Below are positions 17,047-24,549 of a stretch of DNA of 64,000 nt, piece after piece. The translations under genes were made by a program, and so were the position numbers. Position 1 is the first letter of the stretch, and each line of letters starts with the position of its first letter. Under the pieces are notes generated by a model. It was not told where the DNA came from. It was given only the letters and a program-made list of their open reading frames with translations, and ran no database searches. Origin of the DNA: Halosimplex rubrum (GTDB lineage Archaea; Halobacteriota; Halobacteria; Halobacteriales; Haloarculaceae); contig NZ_CP058910.1 in the NCBI RefSeq assembly GCF_013415885.1, positions 1,054,001 through 1,118,000 of the forward strand. The letters run 5' to 3'.

Positions 17047-18719
17047 GCCGACCACCGCCGTCGGGCCCGCGCCAGCGCGGCGTCGAACCGCTCGTCGTCC
17101 GTCCAGTCGACGACGCGGACGCCGGCCGACCGGAGCGCCGACAGCCGCTCGTCGCGCTCGTCGGCGGCGCGCTCGTGGGGGCCGGTGTCCCGGACGGTCG
17201 GGTCGGGGCTCACGACGGTCACGTCGCGGCCGTAGGCGGCGAGCCGGCGGGCGACCCGCCGCGGGTAGTCGTCGCAACAGGGCGAGACGAGCATGATCTG
17301 CGCGTCAGGGTCGAGCCGCCGGTGGATCCGGCGGATACGCCGCAGCCGGAGGGTCGTGCGCCGGTCGGGCGGGTAGCGCTCGTGGAGCTTCCGGGCGGGC
17401 GGGACCGGCGACAGCGCGGGGTGGACGTTCAGCAGCTCGCGGCCCAGAGCGCGGTGGTCGCCGCCGGCGCCGGGCGCGAGTCGACAGCCGTCGCGCTCGC
17501 GCCCGAACGTCTCGAAGCCGACGCGGTCGCCGGCGTCGAGGAGCGCGTCGAACACGCGGTGGGCGGCGTCGACGCCGCGCTCGACGGCGTGGTAGCCGTC
17601 GGGCGCCGACGCGCGGTAGGCGGCCCGCCGCGTGTCGACGACGAGCTGGACGACCGCCGACCGCTCCTCGCGGAACTCGACGGTCGCCAGCTCGCCCGTC
17701 TTGGCCAGCTGCCCCCAGTCGATCCGCGAGAGGGGGTCCGAGCGGCGGTACTCGCGGGTGGCGTGGAACTCGATGCCGGGGCCGCCCTCGTCGGTCTCGA
17801 CGCGGCCGGCGAAGCCGGCGGTCGTCCCGCCGACCGGCACCCGCTCGCCGTCCAGCACGGGAAGCGTACATCGAAGGGTCGTCGACGCCGCGACGGTCGT
17901 CTCGTACTCGACGGCGCCGCTGGGGTCCGCGACCGTCAGTTCGGCGCGCGTCCAGTCGTGTTCGCCCCGCGTCGCCCGGACGGTGTAGGTGAACGTCGTC
18001 CGGCCGCCGGGGGCCAGCGGCGCGCCGTGGCGGGCCGAGCCGTCGATAACGGCCACCTCGTCGGGGACGCCGTCGACGACGCGCACGTCCGTCAGGTACT
18101 CGTCGCTCTCGTTTCGCAGTTCGACGCCGACGGTCACCGAGTCGCCCGGTTCGGGCGACTCGTCGGCGAGCCGCCGGCGGACGCTCACCGCCGGCTCGCC
18201 CGTCTCGGCGTCCCGGAGCGGCGGTTCGACCGCGCCCGCGTACCCCGCGACGGCGGCGCCGACCACCCCCGAGAGCACCAGCCCCGGCGCCCGCGAGACG
18301 ACGCCGAGCCCGCCCAGCACGAGCGCGACCGCCACCGCGCCCGTCCAGTGCCCCGTCGCGTGAGCGAGGACCGCCGACCCCTCGCCCCCCTCACTGTCCT
18401 CGCCTTCTCCACCGTCTCCGTCGCGAGCGGCGGCCGCGTCGCCGCTCGGCCGGCTTCGGTCACGAGCCCCGGCGAACGCGGGGTCCTCGTCACCGGGGAC
18501 GGGGACCAGGAAGCCCCGTTCGGGGTCCCGCGGGCGCCAGCGGTCGGGGTCGACGAAGCGGCGGCCCGCCGCAGCGGCCAGTCCCGCGACGACCACCGCA
18601 CCGGCCCCGAGCGCCGCGAGCGCGGCCGCGACCCGGGACGTTCCGGGACCGCCGCCCCACGCGGCCAGCCCCAGGCCGACGACGACGGCGCCGACGCCGA
18701 CCCAGCCACGGCGCTTCAT
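17043..18719 (-). CDS. DUF58 domain protein (MoxR-associated, vWA-like)
   Basis: 558 residues. Two or three hydrophobic segments at 5-55 and 120-165 anchor it. A CARDB-like beta domain (about 190-290) follows, then the DUF58 core with GGPGIEFHATREYRRSDPL and SRIDWGQLAKTGELATVEF, and a vWA-like end (VVQLVVDTRRA, IMLVSPCCDD). DUF58 proteins work with MoxR-type AAA chaperones and DUF4129/transglutaminase partners, probably in assembly or quality control at the cell surface. Neither MoxR nor transglutaminase is in this operon. Start ATG 18719 overlaps the DUF4129 stop as ATGA. Confidence 0.85.
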   Translation of the reverse strand: MKRRGWVGVGAVVVGLGLAAWGGGPGTSRVAAALAALGAGAVVVAGLAAAAGRRFVDPDRWRPRDPERGFLVPVPGDEDPAFAGARDRSRPSGDAAAARDGDGGEGEDSEGGEGSAVLAHATGHWTGAVAVALVLGGLGVVSRAPGLVLSGVVGAAVAGYAGAVEPPLRDAETGEPAVSVRRRLADESPEPGDSVTVGVELRNESDEYLTDVRVVDGVPDEVAVIDGSARHGAPLAPGGRTTFTYTVRATRGEHDWTRAELTVADPSGAVEYETTVAASTTLRCTLPVLDGERVPVGGTTAGFAGRVETDEGGPGIEFHATREYRRSDPLSRIDWGQLAKTGELATVEFREERSAVVQLVVDTRRAAYRASAPDGYHAVERGVDAAHRVFDALLDAGDRVGFETFGRERDGCRLAPGAGGDHRALGRELLNVHPALSPVPPARKLHERYPPDRRTTLRLRRIRRIHRRLDPDAQIMLVSPCCDDYPRRVARRLAAYGRDVTVVSPDPTVRDTGPHERAADERDERLSALRSAGVRVVDWTDDERFDAALARARRRWSA

Positions 18720-19462
18720 CGGCGCCCCCCTGCGGCCCCGTCGCCGGCCGCTCCCGAGTCGTCGCTCTCGTCGCTCCCCACGCTCTCACCGCCAGCGCCG
18801 TCGCCGTCGTCGGCGTAGGCCGCCTCGATGCGGCGCATGGCGGCGACGGCGCGGTCGGCGCGGTCGGCGGGGTCGCGCCCGCCGTAGCGCACCTCCGCGA
18901 ACAGCTCGGTGAGCTCGGCCACGTCGTCGGGGTCCATGCCGGCGGCGACGGCGGCGTCGGCGAACTCCGCCGGCGCGGTGGTCTCGGGGTCGGGCGGGTC
19001 GACCAGGGCGCGCATCTCGTCCCAGGCGCGGTACACCTCGTTGTCCACGTCGGCGTCGGCGTCGATCCGGTCGGCGGCCGCGCCGGCCGCCCGTCCGACC
19101 GCCGAGAGATCCACGTCGCCGCCGCCGACGCCGGTCTCGTCGTCGTCGCCGAGCCCCGCCAGCGACACGCCCGTCTCCGACCGATACCAGAGTGCCGCCA
19201 GTCCGGCGGCGAGCGCGGTGAGTACCAGCGCGGGCCCGGGGATCGGGACCGAGCTACCGCCGGGAACCGAGAAGGGGAGGTCGATGTAGAATCCGCTCCC
19301 GCCGCCGCCGGGGCCGACCAGGGGTTGGCGCTCGACGAACGTCCCGTTTCTTTCCCGGTCGACGCCCTCGGCCGGATTTCCGGGGTCGACGGCCGCGACC
19401 GCACCCATGCCGACGACGGCTGCCGCGATCAGCAGCGCGGTCCCGAGCGCCCGGCCGCTCAT
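18716..19462 (-). CDS. DUF4129 domain protein
   Basis: 248 residues from ATG 19462. A signal-like hydrophobic N-terminus (6-27), a short outer loop rich in Gly, a second helix (about 64-84), then a cytoplasmic domain with VYRAWDEMRALVDPPDPETTAPAEF-type sequence (shortened here) and AVAAGMDPDDVAELTELF. This is the DUF4129 core, in which a conserved W/E-containing helix pair precedes a Thr-Pro-x-Glu segment. The C-terminus is Asp/Gly/Ser-rich. It is the first gene of the operon with DUF58 and DUF7519; upstream (about 19605-19620) is AT-rich with ACAATAT that can serve as promoter. Confidence 0.8.
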   Translation of the reverse strand: MSGRALGTALLIAAAVVGMGAVAAVDPGNPAEGVDRERNGTFVERQPLVGPGGGGSGFYIDLPFSVPGGSSVPIPGPALVLTALAAGLAALWYRSETGVSLAGLGDDDETGVGGGDVDLSAVGRAAGAAADRIDADADVDNEVYRAWDEMRALVDPPDPETTAPAEFADAAVAAGMDPDDVAELTELFAEVRYGGRDPADRADRAVAAMRRIEAAYADDGDGAGGESVGSDESDDSGAAGDGAAGGRR

Positions 19463-19733
19463 CGTCGCCTCGCCGCGGCCGAGTCCGCCTCGCTCGGCCG
19501 TGACCGCGCCGGAGTCGCGACGAAGCGTCCGCGGCCGGCCGACGTTCGGTCGCGTTCCGGTCCGGTTGTGTGTCCGATAGTCCGCATCTATCGACACGAA
19601 ACGTCTCGACAGATATTGTTCTTTGGGTGACAGAGTCGCGGATCGGGGGGATCCGGCGCCGCTCGCGTCGGCGGGGCCGACGATCGGCTCCGATACCTGA
19701 CAGACAATATAGTTATCTCGTCTACCAATAAGG

Positions 19734-19742
19734 TTTACATAA
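19734..19742 (+). promoter_or_regulatory. TATA element of the candidate ncRNA
   Basis: TTTACATAA lies in an AT-rich island (19700-19745) inside GC-rich surroundings. Its centre is about 25 nt before 19762, where a long stem-forming RNA begins. No open reading frame with sensible content starts at that distance. The stretch 19463-19733 before it holds the minus-strand promoter area of the DUF4129 operon and otherwise nothing I recognise. Confidence 0.5.
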
Positions 19743-19761
19743 CCCCGGTTCGATGTGGGAA

Positions 19762-20008
19762 GTGGAATGGCGTCAGGAGCGGTCACGGCCCCCGACACGG
19801 TCGCCGGGTAAGCAGCGGAACACGGAGCCGTCAGGCTCGCGAGCCCGCGGTCGACCGTGCCGGGGGAGTCCCGGCCGAGCGGTCGGGGCGCCCGCTCGGC
19901 ACACACCATTCCACCGCGGTCCGAACGCTCACCCGTTCGGACTCGCACCCGAACCACCCACACCCACCCACCCGAACCCACGCCGTCCGGACATCGCGTC
20001 CGGATTTT
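19762..20008 (+). ncRNA. Candidate structured non-coding RNA (about 245 nt)
   Basis: The sequence folds into a closed junction. P1 is GTGGAATGG (19762-19770) with CCATTCCAC (19906-19914), 9 bp. P2 is CCCCCG-A-CACGGTCG (19789-19803) with CGACCGTG-C-CGGGGG (19852-19866), 14 bp with one mismatch. It is capped by a GAGCC-GTCA-GGCTC hairpin (about 19825-19838). P4 is GCCGAGCGG (19874-19882) with CCGCTCGGC (19892-19900), 9 bp. A further perfect 9-bp hairpin is at 19919-19942, then a 40-nt C/A-rich single-stranded stretch, then a terminator-like hairpin. The 5' edge of P1 is where a TATA box at 19734 predicts the transcript start. It does not show RNase P, SRP, 5S or tRNA signatures. It could alternatively be part of a long leader of the DUF368 gene. 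Confidence 0.5.
19986..20008 (+). terminator. Terminator-like hairpin with T tract
   Basis: TCCGGA (19986-19991), loop CATCGCG, TCCGGA (19999-20004), followed by TTTT (20005-20008). It is the only GC hairpin followed by T residues in this gap and would end a transcript begun near 19762. T-rich ends are the usual archaeal termination signal; the hairpin is not strictly needed. Confidence 0.4.
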
Positions 20009-20017
20009 CACGCCCGT

Positions 20018-20044
20018 GATCGCGGCCGACGCTCGGCCGCGGTC
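20018..20044. repeat. Perfect long inverted repeat before the DUF368 gene
   Basis: CGCGGCCGA (20021-20029), loop CGC, TCGGCCGCG (20033-20041) form a 9-bp perfect stem, extendable to 12 bp with a G-T pair (20018-20044). It lies 48 nt before the ATG at 20092. It could be a second transcription end of the upstream RNA or a leader structure; there is no T tract. Confidence 0.4.
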
Positions 20045-20091
20045 GCCCGTTCCACAAGAGACTTCCCACCGATAGGCGAACGTGTAGCCGA

Positions 20092-21114
20092 ATGACGACA
20101 GCCCCGGACAGCGCCCGCGACGAGGTGACGCTCCGCGAGTCGGTCCCGCCGGTCCGCGAGTGGGCGAGAACGTTCGTCGTCGGTCTGTTCATGGGGACCG
20201 CCGACGGCGTCCCCGGCGTCTCCGGCGGCACCGTCGCGCTCATCGCCGGCATCTACGAGCGGCTCATCGCCGCGATCAACGCCGTCTCGCTCGGCCGCTT
20301 TCTCGACGGGCTCCGCGCGCTCACGCCCCTGGACGGCGGCGTCTCGCTCGACCGCGCCGCGGCCGTCCTCGAGGAGGTCGACGGGTGGTTCCTGCTCGCG
20401 CTACTCGGGGGCATCGGGACCGCCGTCGTCCTCGTGGGGCAGGCCGTCGAGTACGCCGACGAGCACGCGCCGGTCCTGATGTTCGGCTTCTTCTTCGGGC
20501 TGATCGGCGCCTCGGCGCTCGTGCTCCTGCGGGCGGTCGCTATCCGAACCCTCCCGGAGGCCGTCGCCGCCGTCGCCGGTGTGGTCGTCGCCTTCGTCGC
20601 CTCGGGCTACTCGGAGTCGCTGCTGGGCGGCGGCGGGCTCCCCGTCGTCTTCGTCGCCGGCGCGGTCGCCGTCAGCGCGATGATCCTCCCCGGCCTCTCG
20701 GGGTCGCTCTTGCTCGTGATCCTCGGGCAGTACACGTACATGTACGCACAGCTCGGGGACTTCCTGGACGGGATCGTGGCCGTCGCGACCCGGGGTGCGG
20801 TCGCCGAACTGACCGGTCCCGGCGTCGTCGTGACGGTGTTCATCTGCGGCGGCCTCGTCGGCCTGTTCACCATCGCTCGGGTCATCCACGCGGCGCTCGA
20901 CGCCAACCGCGAGGTGACCTACGCGTTCCTCGTCGCGCTCGTGCTCGGGGCGCTCCGGGCGCCGATCACGGCCCTGAACGACCCCGTCGAGTACCCGTCG
21001 GTCGTCTGGGACGCTCCCACGACCGAAGCGTTCGCCGCGCTGGCGGTCGTCGGCGCCGCCGTCGTCTTCGTCCTCGACTACTACGCCGTCGACATCGACC
21101 TCGACTCGGTCTGA
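20092..21114 (+). CDS. DUF368 family polyprenyl-phosphate transporter
   Basis: 340 residues, eight to ten membrane segments. GLFMGTADGVPGVSGGTVALIAGIYER (shortened: MGTADGVPGVSGGTVA) near residues 40-55 and MILPGLSGSLLLVILGQY near 200 are the two inverted signature motifs of DUF368. Bacterial members (PopT) were shown to recycle undecaprenyl phosphate across the membrane; a haloarchaeal member should move dolichyl phosphate back to the cytoplasmic face for N-glycan synthesis. A UppP-type phosphatase with a related job is at 50686. ATG 20092 is the start, with the structured region upstream. Confidence 0.82.
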   Translation: MTTAPDSARDEVTLRESVPPVREWARTFVVGLFMGTADGVPGVSGGTVALIAGIYERLIAAINAVSLGRFLDGLRALTPLDGGVSLDRAAAVLEEVDGWFLLALLGGIGTAVVLVGQAVEYADEHAPVLMFGFFFGLIGASALVLLRAVAIRTLPEAVAAVAGVVVAFVASGYSESLLGGGGLPVVFVAGAVAVSAMILPGLSGSLLLVILGQYTYMYAQLGDFLDGIVAVATRGAVAELTGPGVVVTVFICGGLVGLFTIARVIHAALDANREVTYAFLVALVLGALRAPITALNDPVEYPSVVWDAPTTEAFAALAVVGAAVVFVLDYYAVDIDLDSV

Positions 21115-21144
21115 GCCGCGCCGTCGGACCCCGAATTTCGCCGC

Positions 21145-21834
21145 TCAGCTCAGGAACAGCCGCCGCTGGGCCCGCTCGTGCTCCGCGGAGCGCACGTCGA
21201 CCAGCGGGGCGAACGGCGCCATGTCGTCGACGTCGCCCTCGGCGCTCGCCTCGACGGCGTCGACCATCGCCGGTCGCAACTCGTCGAGGACGCGTTGCAC
21301 CTCGGTCGAACCCAGGCGCACGAGTCGCTGGGCCGCGCCGAGTTGCGCGGTGGCGAACTCGTGACAGGCCAGCAGACACGCCTCGCGCTCGGGCACGTCC
21401 GCCAGCGCCGCGACCGTCCCGAGGACGACCGCGTAGTTACCGGGCGCCTCCTCGGCATCGACCGCCGCGCCGTAGGACGCCAGCAGGTCACCGTCACGCA
21501 GGTCCCGCTGGAGCGTCAGCAGTCGGTCGCCCGTCCGCTCGGAGCTCTCGCGGAACTCCGCGGGGAGCGTCGCCGCGGTGAGCCGCCGGTCCGCGCGCTC
21601 GATGCCCGACAGGTCGCCCTCGTCGGCCGCGGCGTAAGCGGCCCGCAGGGCCACCAGATCGGCGCGGCCGTGCTGGCGACGGAGGACCGTCCCGACCAGT
21701 TCTCGCAACTCGTCGGCGCCGGTCACGGCGTCGTCGGCGACGAACTGCTCCAGGGCGTAGGAGACGCTGTCGGTCCCCACCGGGAGGAACGAGTCCGCGA
21801 GCCGCAGCGACTCCAGCGTCGCCTCGTCGCTCAC
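21145..21834 (-). CDS. ureF: Urease accessory protein UreF
   Basis: 229 residues, all-helical. LESLRLADSFLPVGTDSVSYALEQF at the start corresponds to the UreF opening (L-x-DS-x-P-x-G-x-x-x-H/Y-S-x-x-LE), with SYALEQ in place of the more usual SHGLE. UreF binds UreD and UreG on apo-urease and gates GTP-dependent nickel delivery. It is the last gene of the urease operon; the start ATG 21834 overlaps the ureE stop as ATGA. Confidence 0.85.
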   Translation of the reverse strand: MSDEATLESLRLADSFLPVGTDSVSYALEQFVADDAVTGADELRELVGTVLRRQHGRADLVALRAAYAAADEGDLSGIERADRRLTAATLPAEFRESSERTGDRLLTLQRDLRDGDLLASYGAAVDAEEAPGNYAVVLGTVAALADVPEREACLLACHEFATAQLGAAQRLVRLGSTEVQRVLDELRPAMVDAVEASAEGDVDDMAPFAPLVDVRSAEHERAQRRLFLS

Positions 21835-22499
21835 GACTCCTCACCTCCGGCGTCGTCGCCCCCCGATTTCGGGTCGAGCGCGCGCACGCCGTGGTCGCCG
21901 TGGTCGTGGCCGTCCTCGCCGTGGTCGTGGCTGTGGTCGCCGTGGCCGTGGTCGTGGCCGCCGTCGCCGTGACCGTGGGAGTGGTCGCCGTCGCCCTGAC
22001 CGTGGGAGTGACCACCGTCGACGCCCCTCTCGTCGAACAGCGTCGGCGGGACTGCCTCGTAGCCCACCGTGGCGCCGTCGGGCAGGTGCGGGTCGACCGT
22101 GCTCTCCATCCGATCGCGGGTATCCGCCAGCGGGAGGTACGCCCGCTCACCTTCGACGGCCAGATCCCAGTGACGGTTGCCGACGGCGTGGCCGAGTTCG
22201 AGCGCGGCCGTTACCGCCGCTCGGTCCGGGTCGGCGACGCCGCCGAAGTCGAGCACCATCGCGTCGACCGCTTCGAGCGAGACGACGACGAGCCGGTCGC
22301 CCGTCGAGAGCACGTCGCCGTCGCGCAGTTCGCGGGCGACGACGACCCCGAGGTCGGTGCCGTCCTCGGCGGTCGTGCGGAACCGGGAGCGACGCCGTTC
22401 GGTCTCGTCGACTTCGATACGGAGCGGGTCGCCCCGTTCGACGCGCTCGGCGACGGACTCGTCGTCGAGCCGTCCGACGAACGTCTCGGCGACCAGCAT
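21831..22499 (-). CDS. ureE: Urease accessory nickel metallochaperone UreE
   Basis: 222 residues from ATG 22499. The N-terminal peptide-binding domain (about 1-75) and the metal-binding domain with ALELGHAVGNRHWDLAVEG (the GNxH nickel-site motif) are both present. The C-terminus (about residues 168-210) is a His/Asp/Gly run with 14 histidines, a nickel-storage tail also known from Klebsiella-type UreE. UreE hands Ni(II) to UreG. Tightly packed in the operon: it overlaps both ureD and ureF by 4 nt or less. Confidence 0.9.
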   Translation of the reverse strand: MLVAETFVGRLDDESVAERVERGDPLRIEVDETERRRSRFRTTAEDGTDLGVVVARELRDGDVLSTGDRLVVVSLEAVDAMVLDFGGVADPDRAAVTAALELGHAVGNRHWDLAVEGERAYLPLADTRDRMESTVDPHLPDGATVGYEAVPPTLFDERGVDGGHSHGQGDGDHSHGHGDGGHDHGHGDHSHDHGEDGHDHGDHGVRALDPKSGGDDAGGEES

Positions 22500-23533
22500 C
22501 AGGGCCTCCGCGAGTCGGGCGCGCCGGCGCCCAGCAGGTCGGTTCTCGCCTCGTCCCACGCCGCCCGGAGCGCCGCCGTCACGGTCTCCGCGCGGTGGCC
22601 CAGCGCCCGCACGACACAGCCCGCGTCGTTCGGGAGGCGCGTCGCGCCCGCGCGGACGGTGTCGTCGCGGCGGTCGTCGGCCGCGGAGGTACCGTCGGCC
22701 TCCGCGACACCCGTCGCGGCCGCGTGGAGCCGGTCGCTCAGGTCGTCGAGCGCGTCCGACTCCCCGACCGGAACGAGGACGTACAGCGTTCCCACGACCG
22801 CGAACTCCCCCATGACGCCAGCAGCGGAGGGGTCGGCGTCGGCCGGTCGCAGATGGGTCGCGTCGTCGACGAGCAGGGCGTCGTCGCGGCGGACGCGCAG
22901 CCGCGAGAGGTAGCGTTCGAAGTCGAAGCGTTCCCCGCGGGCCAGTCGGCCGGGCACGACCACGTCGCCGACGACGGCGCTCGCGTCGGCCGCGAGGTCG
23001 AGGTCGATCGCCTGGAAAAAGCGGGAGTCCTCGTGGAGGATCGCCGGCTCGGGCACGTAGTCGAGGTGGCCGCCCCGACCCACGGACAGCGACACGTCCG
23101 CGGCGGCGTAGTTGCGCTCCATCGAGAGCACCTTCTGGGAGCTCTGGGTGGAGACGTGCGCGACGGCGCCGGACCCGACCTCGACGTCGATCCGGTGGCG
23201 GTCGCCCTGGGCGACGCCGCCGGTCGGCGACTGGACGTAGACCGTCTCGGCCTCGGGGAGCGGGTCGTGGCCGAGCGTGCCGCTGACGTGGAAGGGCGCA
23301 CGGGCCAGATCCCGCACGAGGTTCGTCTCGCCGCCCTCGTCGGCGGCGAAGCGGAGTTCGAGCCGACCGTCCTTGCCGGGCGAGCCGACCGCCGCGGCCG
23401 GGAGCGATTCGGTCGCGTAGTCGGCGAAGGCGGGGTGGGGCGGCTCGTCGGCCGCGTCGCCGTCGCGCCGGCTCGGTGGAACGGGCGGACCGTCGGGTGG
23501 TCCCGCCGGTTCCTCGGGCGTGTCGGCGGCCAT
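22499..23533 (-). CDS. ureD: Urease accessory protein UreD/UreH
   Basis: 344 residues. The core carries LGHDPLPEAETVYVQSP, then GGVAQGDRHRIDVEVGSGA, then AHVSTQSSQKVLSM, the most conserved part of UreD, which includes the tunnel region through which nickel passes to urease. The first about 40 residues are a Pro/Asp-rich halophilic extension. ATG 23533 shares a base with the ureG stop (TAATG). UreD is the scaffold of the UreDFG complex on apo-urease. Confidence 0.88.
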   Translation of the reverse strand: MAADTPEEPAGPPDGPPVPPSRRDGDAADEPPHPAFADYATESLPAAAVGSPGKDGRLELRFAADEGGETNLVRDLARAPFHVSGTLGHDPLPEAETVYVQSPTGGVAQGDRHRIDVEVGSGAVAHVSTQSSQKVLSMERNYAAADVSLSVGRGGHLDYVPEPAILHEDSRFFQAIDLDLAADASAVVGDVVVPGRLARGERFDFERYLSRLRVRRDDALLVDDATHLRPADADPSAAGVMGEFAVVGTLYVLVPVGESDALDDLSDRLHAAATGVAEADGTSAADDRRDDTVRAGATRLPNDAGCVVRALGHRAETVTAALRAAWDEARTDLLGAGAPDSRRP

Positions 23534-24156
23534 TATGCGAACAGCACGCCCTCGCTGACGTACTCCTGTACCGCTTCGATCCCGTCGCCGGCCTTGCAGT
23601 TCGTGAAGACGAACGGACCGTCGCGCACGTCGTCGGCGTCGGCCTCCAACACGTCGAGATCCACGTCGACGTGAGGCGCCAGATCGGTCTTGTTGATCAC
23701 GAGCAGGTCGCAGTCGACGACGCCCGGGCCGCGCTTGCGCGGGATGTCCTCGCCCTCGGCCACCGAGATGACGTACAGCGAGTAGTCGGCGAGTTCCGGG
23801 TTGAAGGTCGCGGCGAGGTTGTCGCCGCCGCTCTCGACGATGACGAGGTCGAGGTCGGGGTAGTCGGCGAGGAACTCGTCGATCTGCGCGAGGTTCATCG
23901 AGGGGTCCTCGCGGATGCCGGTGTGGGGGCAGGCGCCGGTCTCGACGCCCGCGACCAAGTCCTCGGGGACGACGCCCGAGAATCGCTCCCGGAGGGCGTC
24001 GGCGTCCTCCTGCGTGAGCACGTCGTTGGCGATGACGCCCACGTCCAGGCCGGCGTCTCGAAGCCGGGGAACGAGTTCGGTCACGAGCGCGGTCTTGCCC
24101 GAGCCCACGGGACCGCCGATACCGACCGTCGCCACGTCGCGGTGGGTGAGGCTCAC
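23533..24156 (-). CDS. ureG: Urease accessory GTPase UreG
   Basis: 207 residues from GTG 24156, overlapping the ureA stop as GTGA. The P-loop [11 protein letters not shown] is at about 14-24. [15 protein letters not shown] (the CPH nickel-binding motif between the switch regions) and [21 protein letters not shown] follow, and [11 protein letters not shown] is the NKxD guanine-specificity motif. All nickel and GTP residues expected of UreG are seen. It couples GTP hydrolysis to nickel insertion into UreC. Confidence 0.95.
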   Translation of the reverse strand: MSLTHRDVATVGIGGPVGSGKTALVTELVPRLRDAGLDVGVIANDVLTQEDADALRERFSGVVPEDLVAGVETGACPHTGIREDPSMNLAQIDEFLADYPDLDLVIVESGGDNLAATFNPELADYSLYVISVAEGEDIPRKRGPGVVDCDLLVINKTDLAPHVDVDLDVLEADADDVRDGPFVFTNCKAGDGIEAVQEYVSEGVLFA

Positions 24157-24539
24157 GAGTCGGCCTCCGCCCCAGCGTCGCCGCCGTCCTCCGCGGTCCC
24201 GGTCCCGTCGTCGCTGCCGGGGTCCATCGCGCCCGAGGACCGGATCGGGTCGTGGACGGTGACGAGTTTCGTCCCGTCGGGGAAGACGGGCTCGACCTGG
24301 ATCATGTCGACCATCTCGGGGACGCCGGGCATCACGTCGTCGGGGTCGAGCAGCTGGGAGGCCTCGGCGCGGATCTCGGCCACGTCCCAGCCGTCGCGGG
24401 CGCGCTCGACGCACCAGTCGGAGATGAACGCGACCGCCTCGGGGTGGTTCAGCCGGACGCCGCGCTCCTTGCGGCGCCGGGCGAGCTCCGCGGCCATGAA
24501 GACCGTCAATCGCTCCTGCTCTTTGGGTGTTAGATTCAT
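24153..24539 (-). CDS. ureA: Urease gamma subunit
   Basis: 128 residues. [27 protein letters not shown], here shortened to its core [20 protein letters not shown], and [20 protein letters not shown] are the gamma-subunit hallmarks, followed by [22 protein letters not shown]. The usual gamma subunit is about 100 residues; the extra about 28 C-terminal residues are an acidic halophilic tail. It lies 10 nt after ureC and overlaps ureG. It forms the outer part of the urease trimer with UreB and UreC. Confidence 0.95.
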   Translation of the reverse strand: MNLTPKEQERLTVFMAAELARRRKERGVRLNHPEAVAFISDWCVERARDGWDVAEIRAEASQLLDPDDVMPGVPEMVDMIQVEPVFPDGTKLVTVHDPIRSSGAMDPGSDDGTGTAEDGGDAGAEADS

Positions 24540-24549
24540 TCTGGGGCTC

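Noticed and set aside
19762-20008. SRP RNA, RNase P RNA or 5S rRNA as identity of the structured region.
   Set aside because: AGCAGC, GGAA and GTCAGG pieces occur but not in the SRP helix 8 order; RNase P conserved regions and 5S loops are missing, and the length (about 245 nt) fits none of them well.
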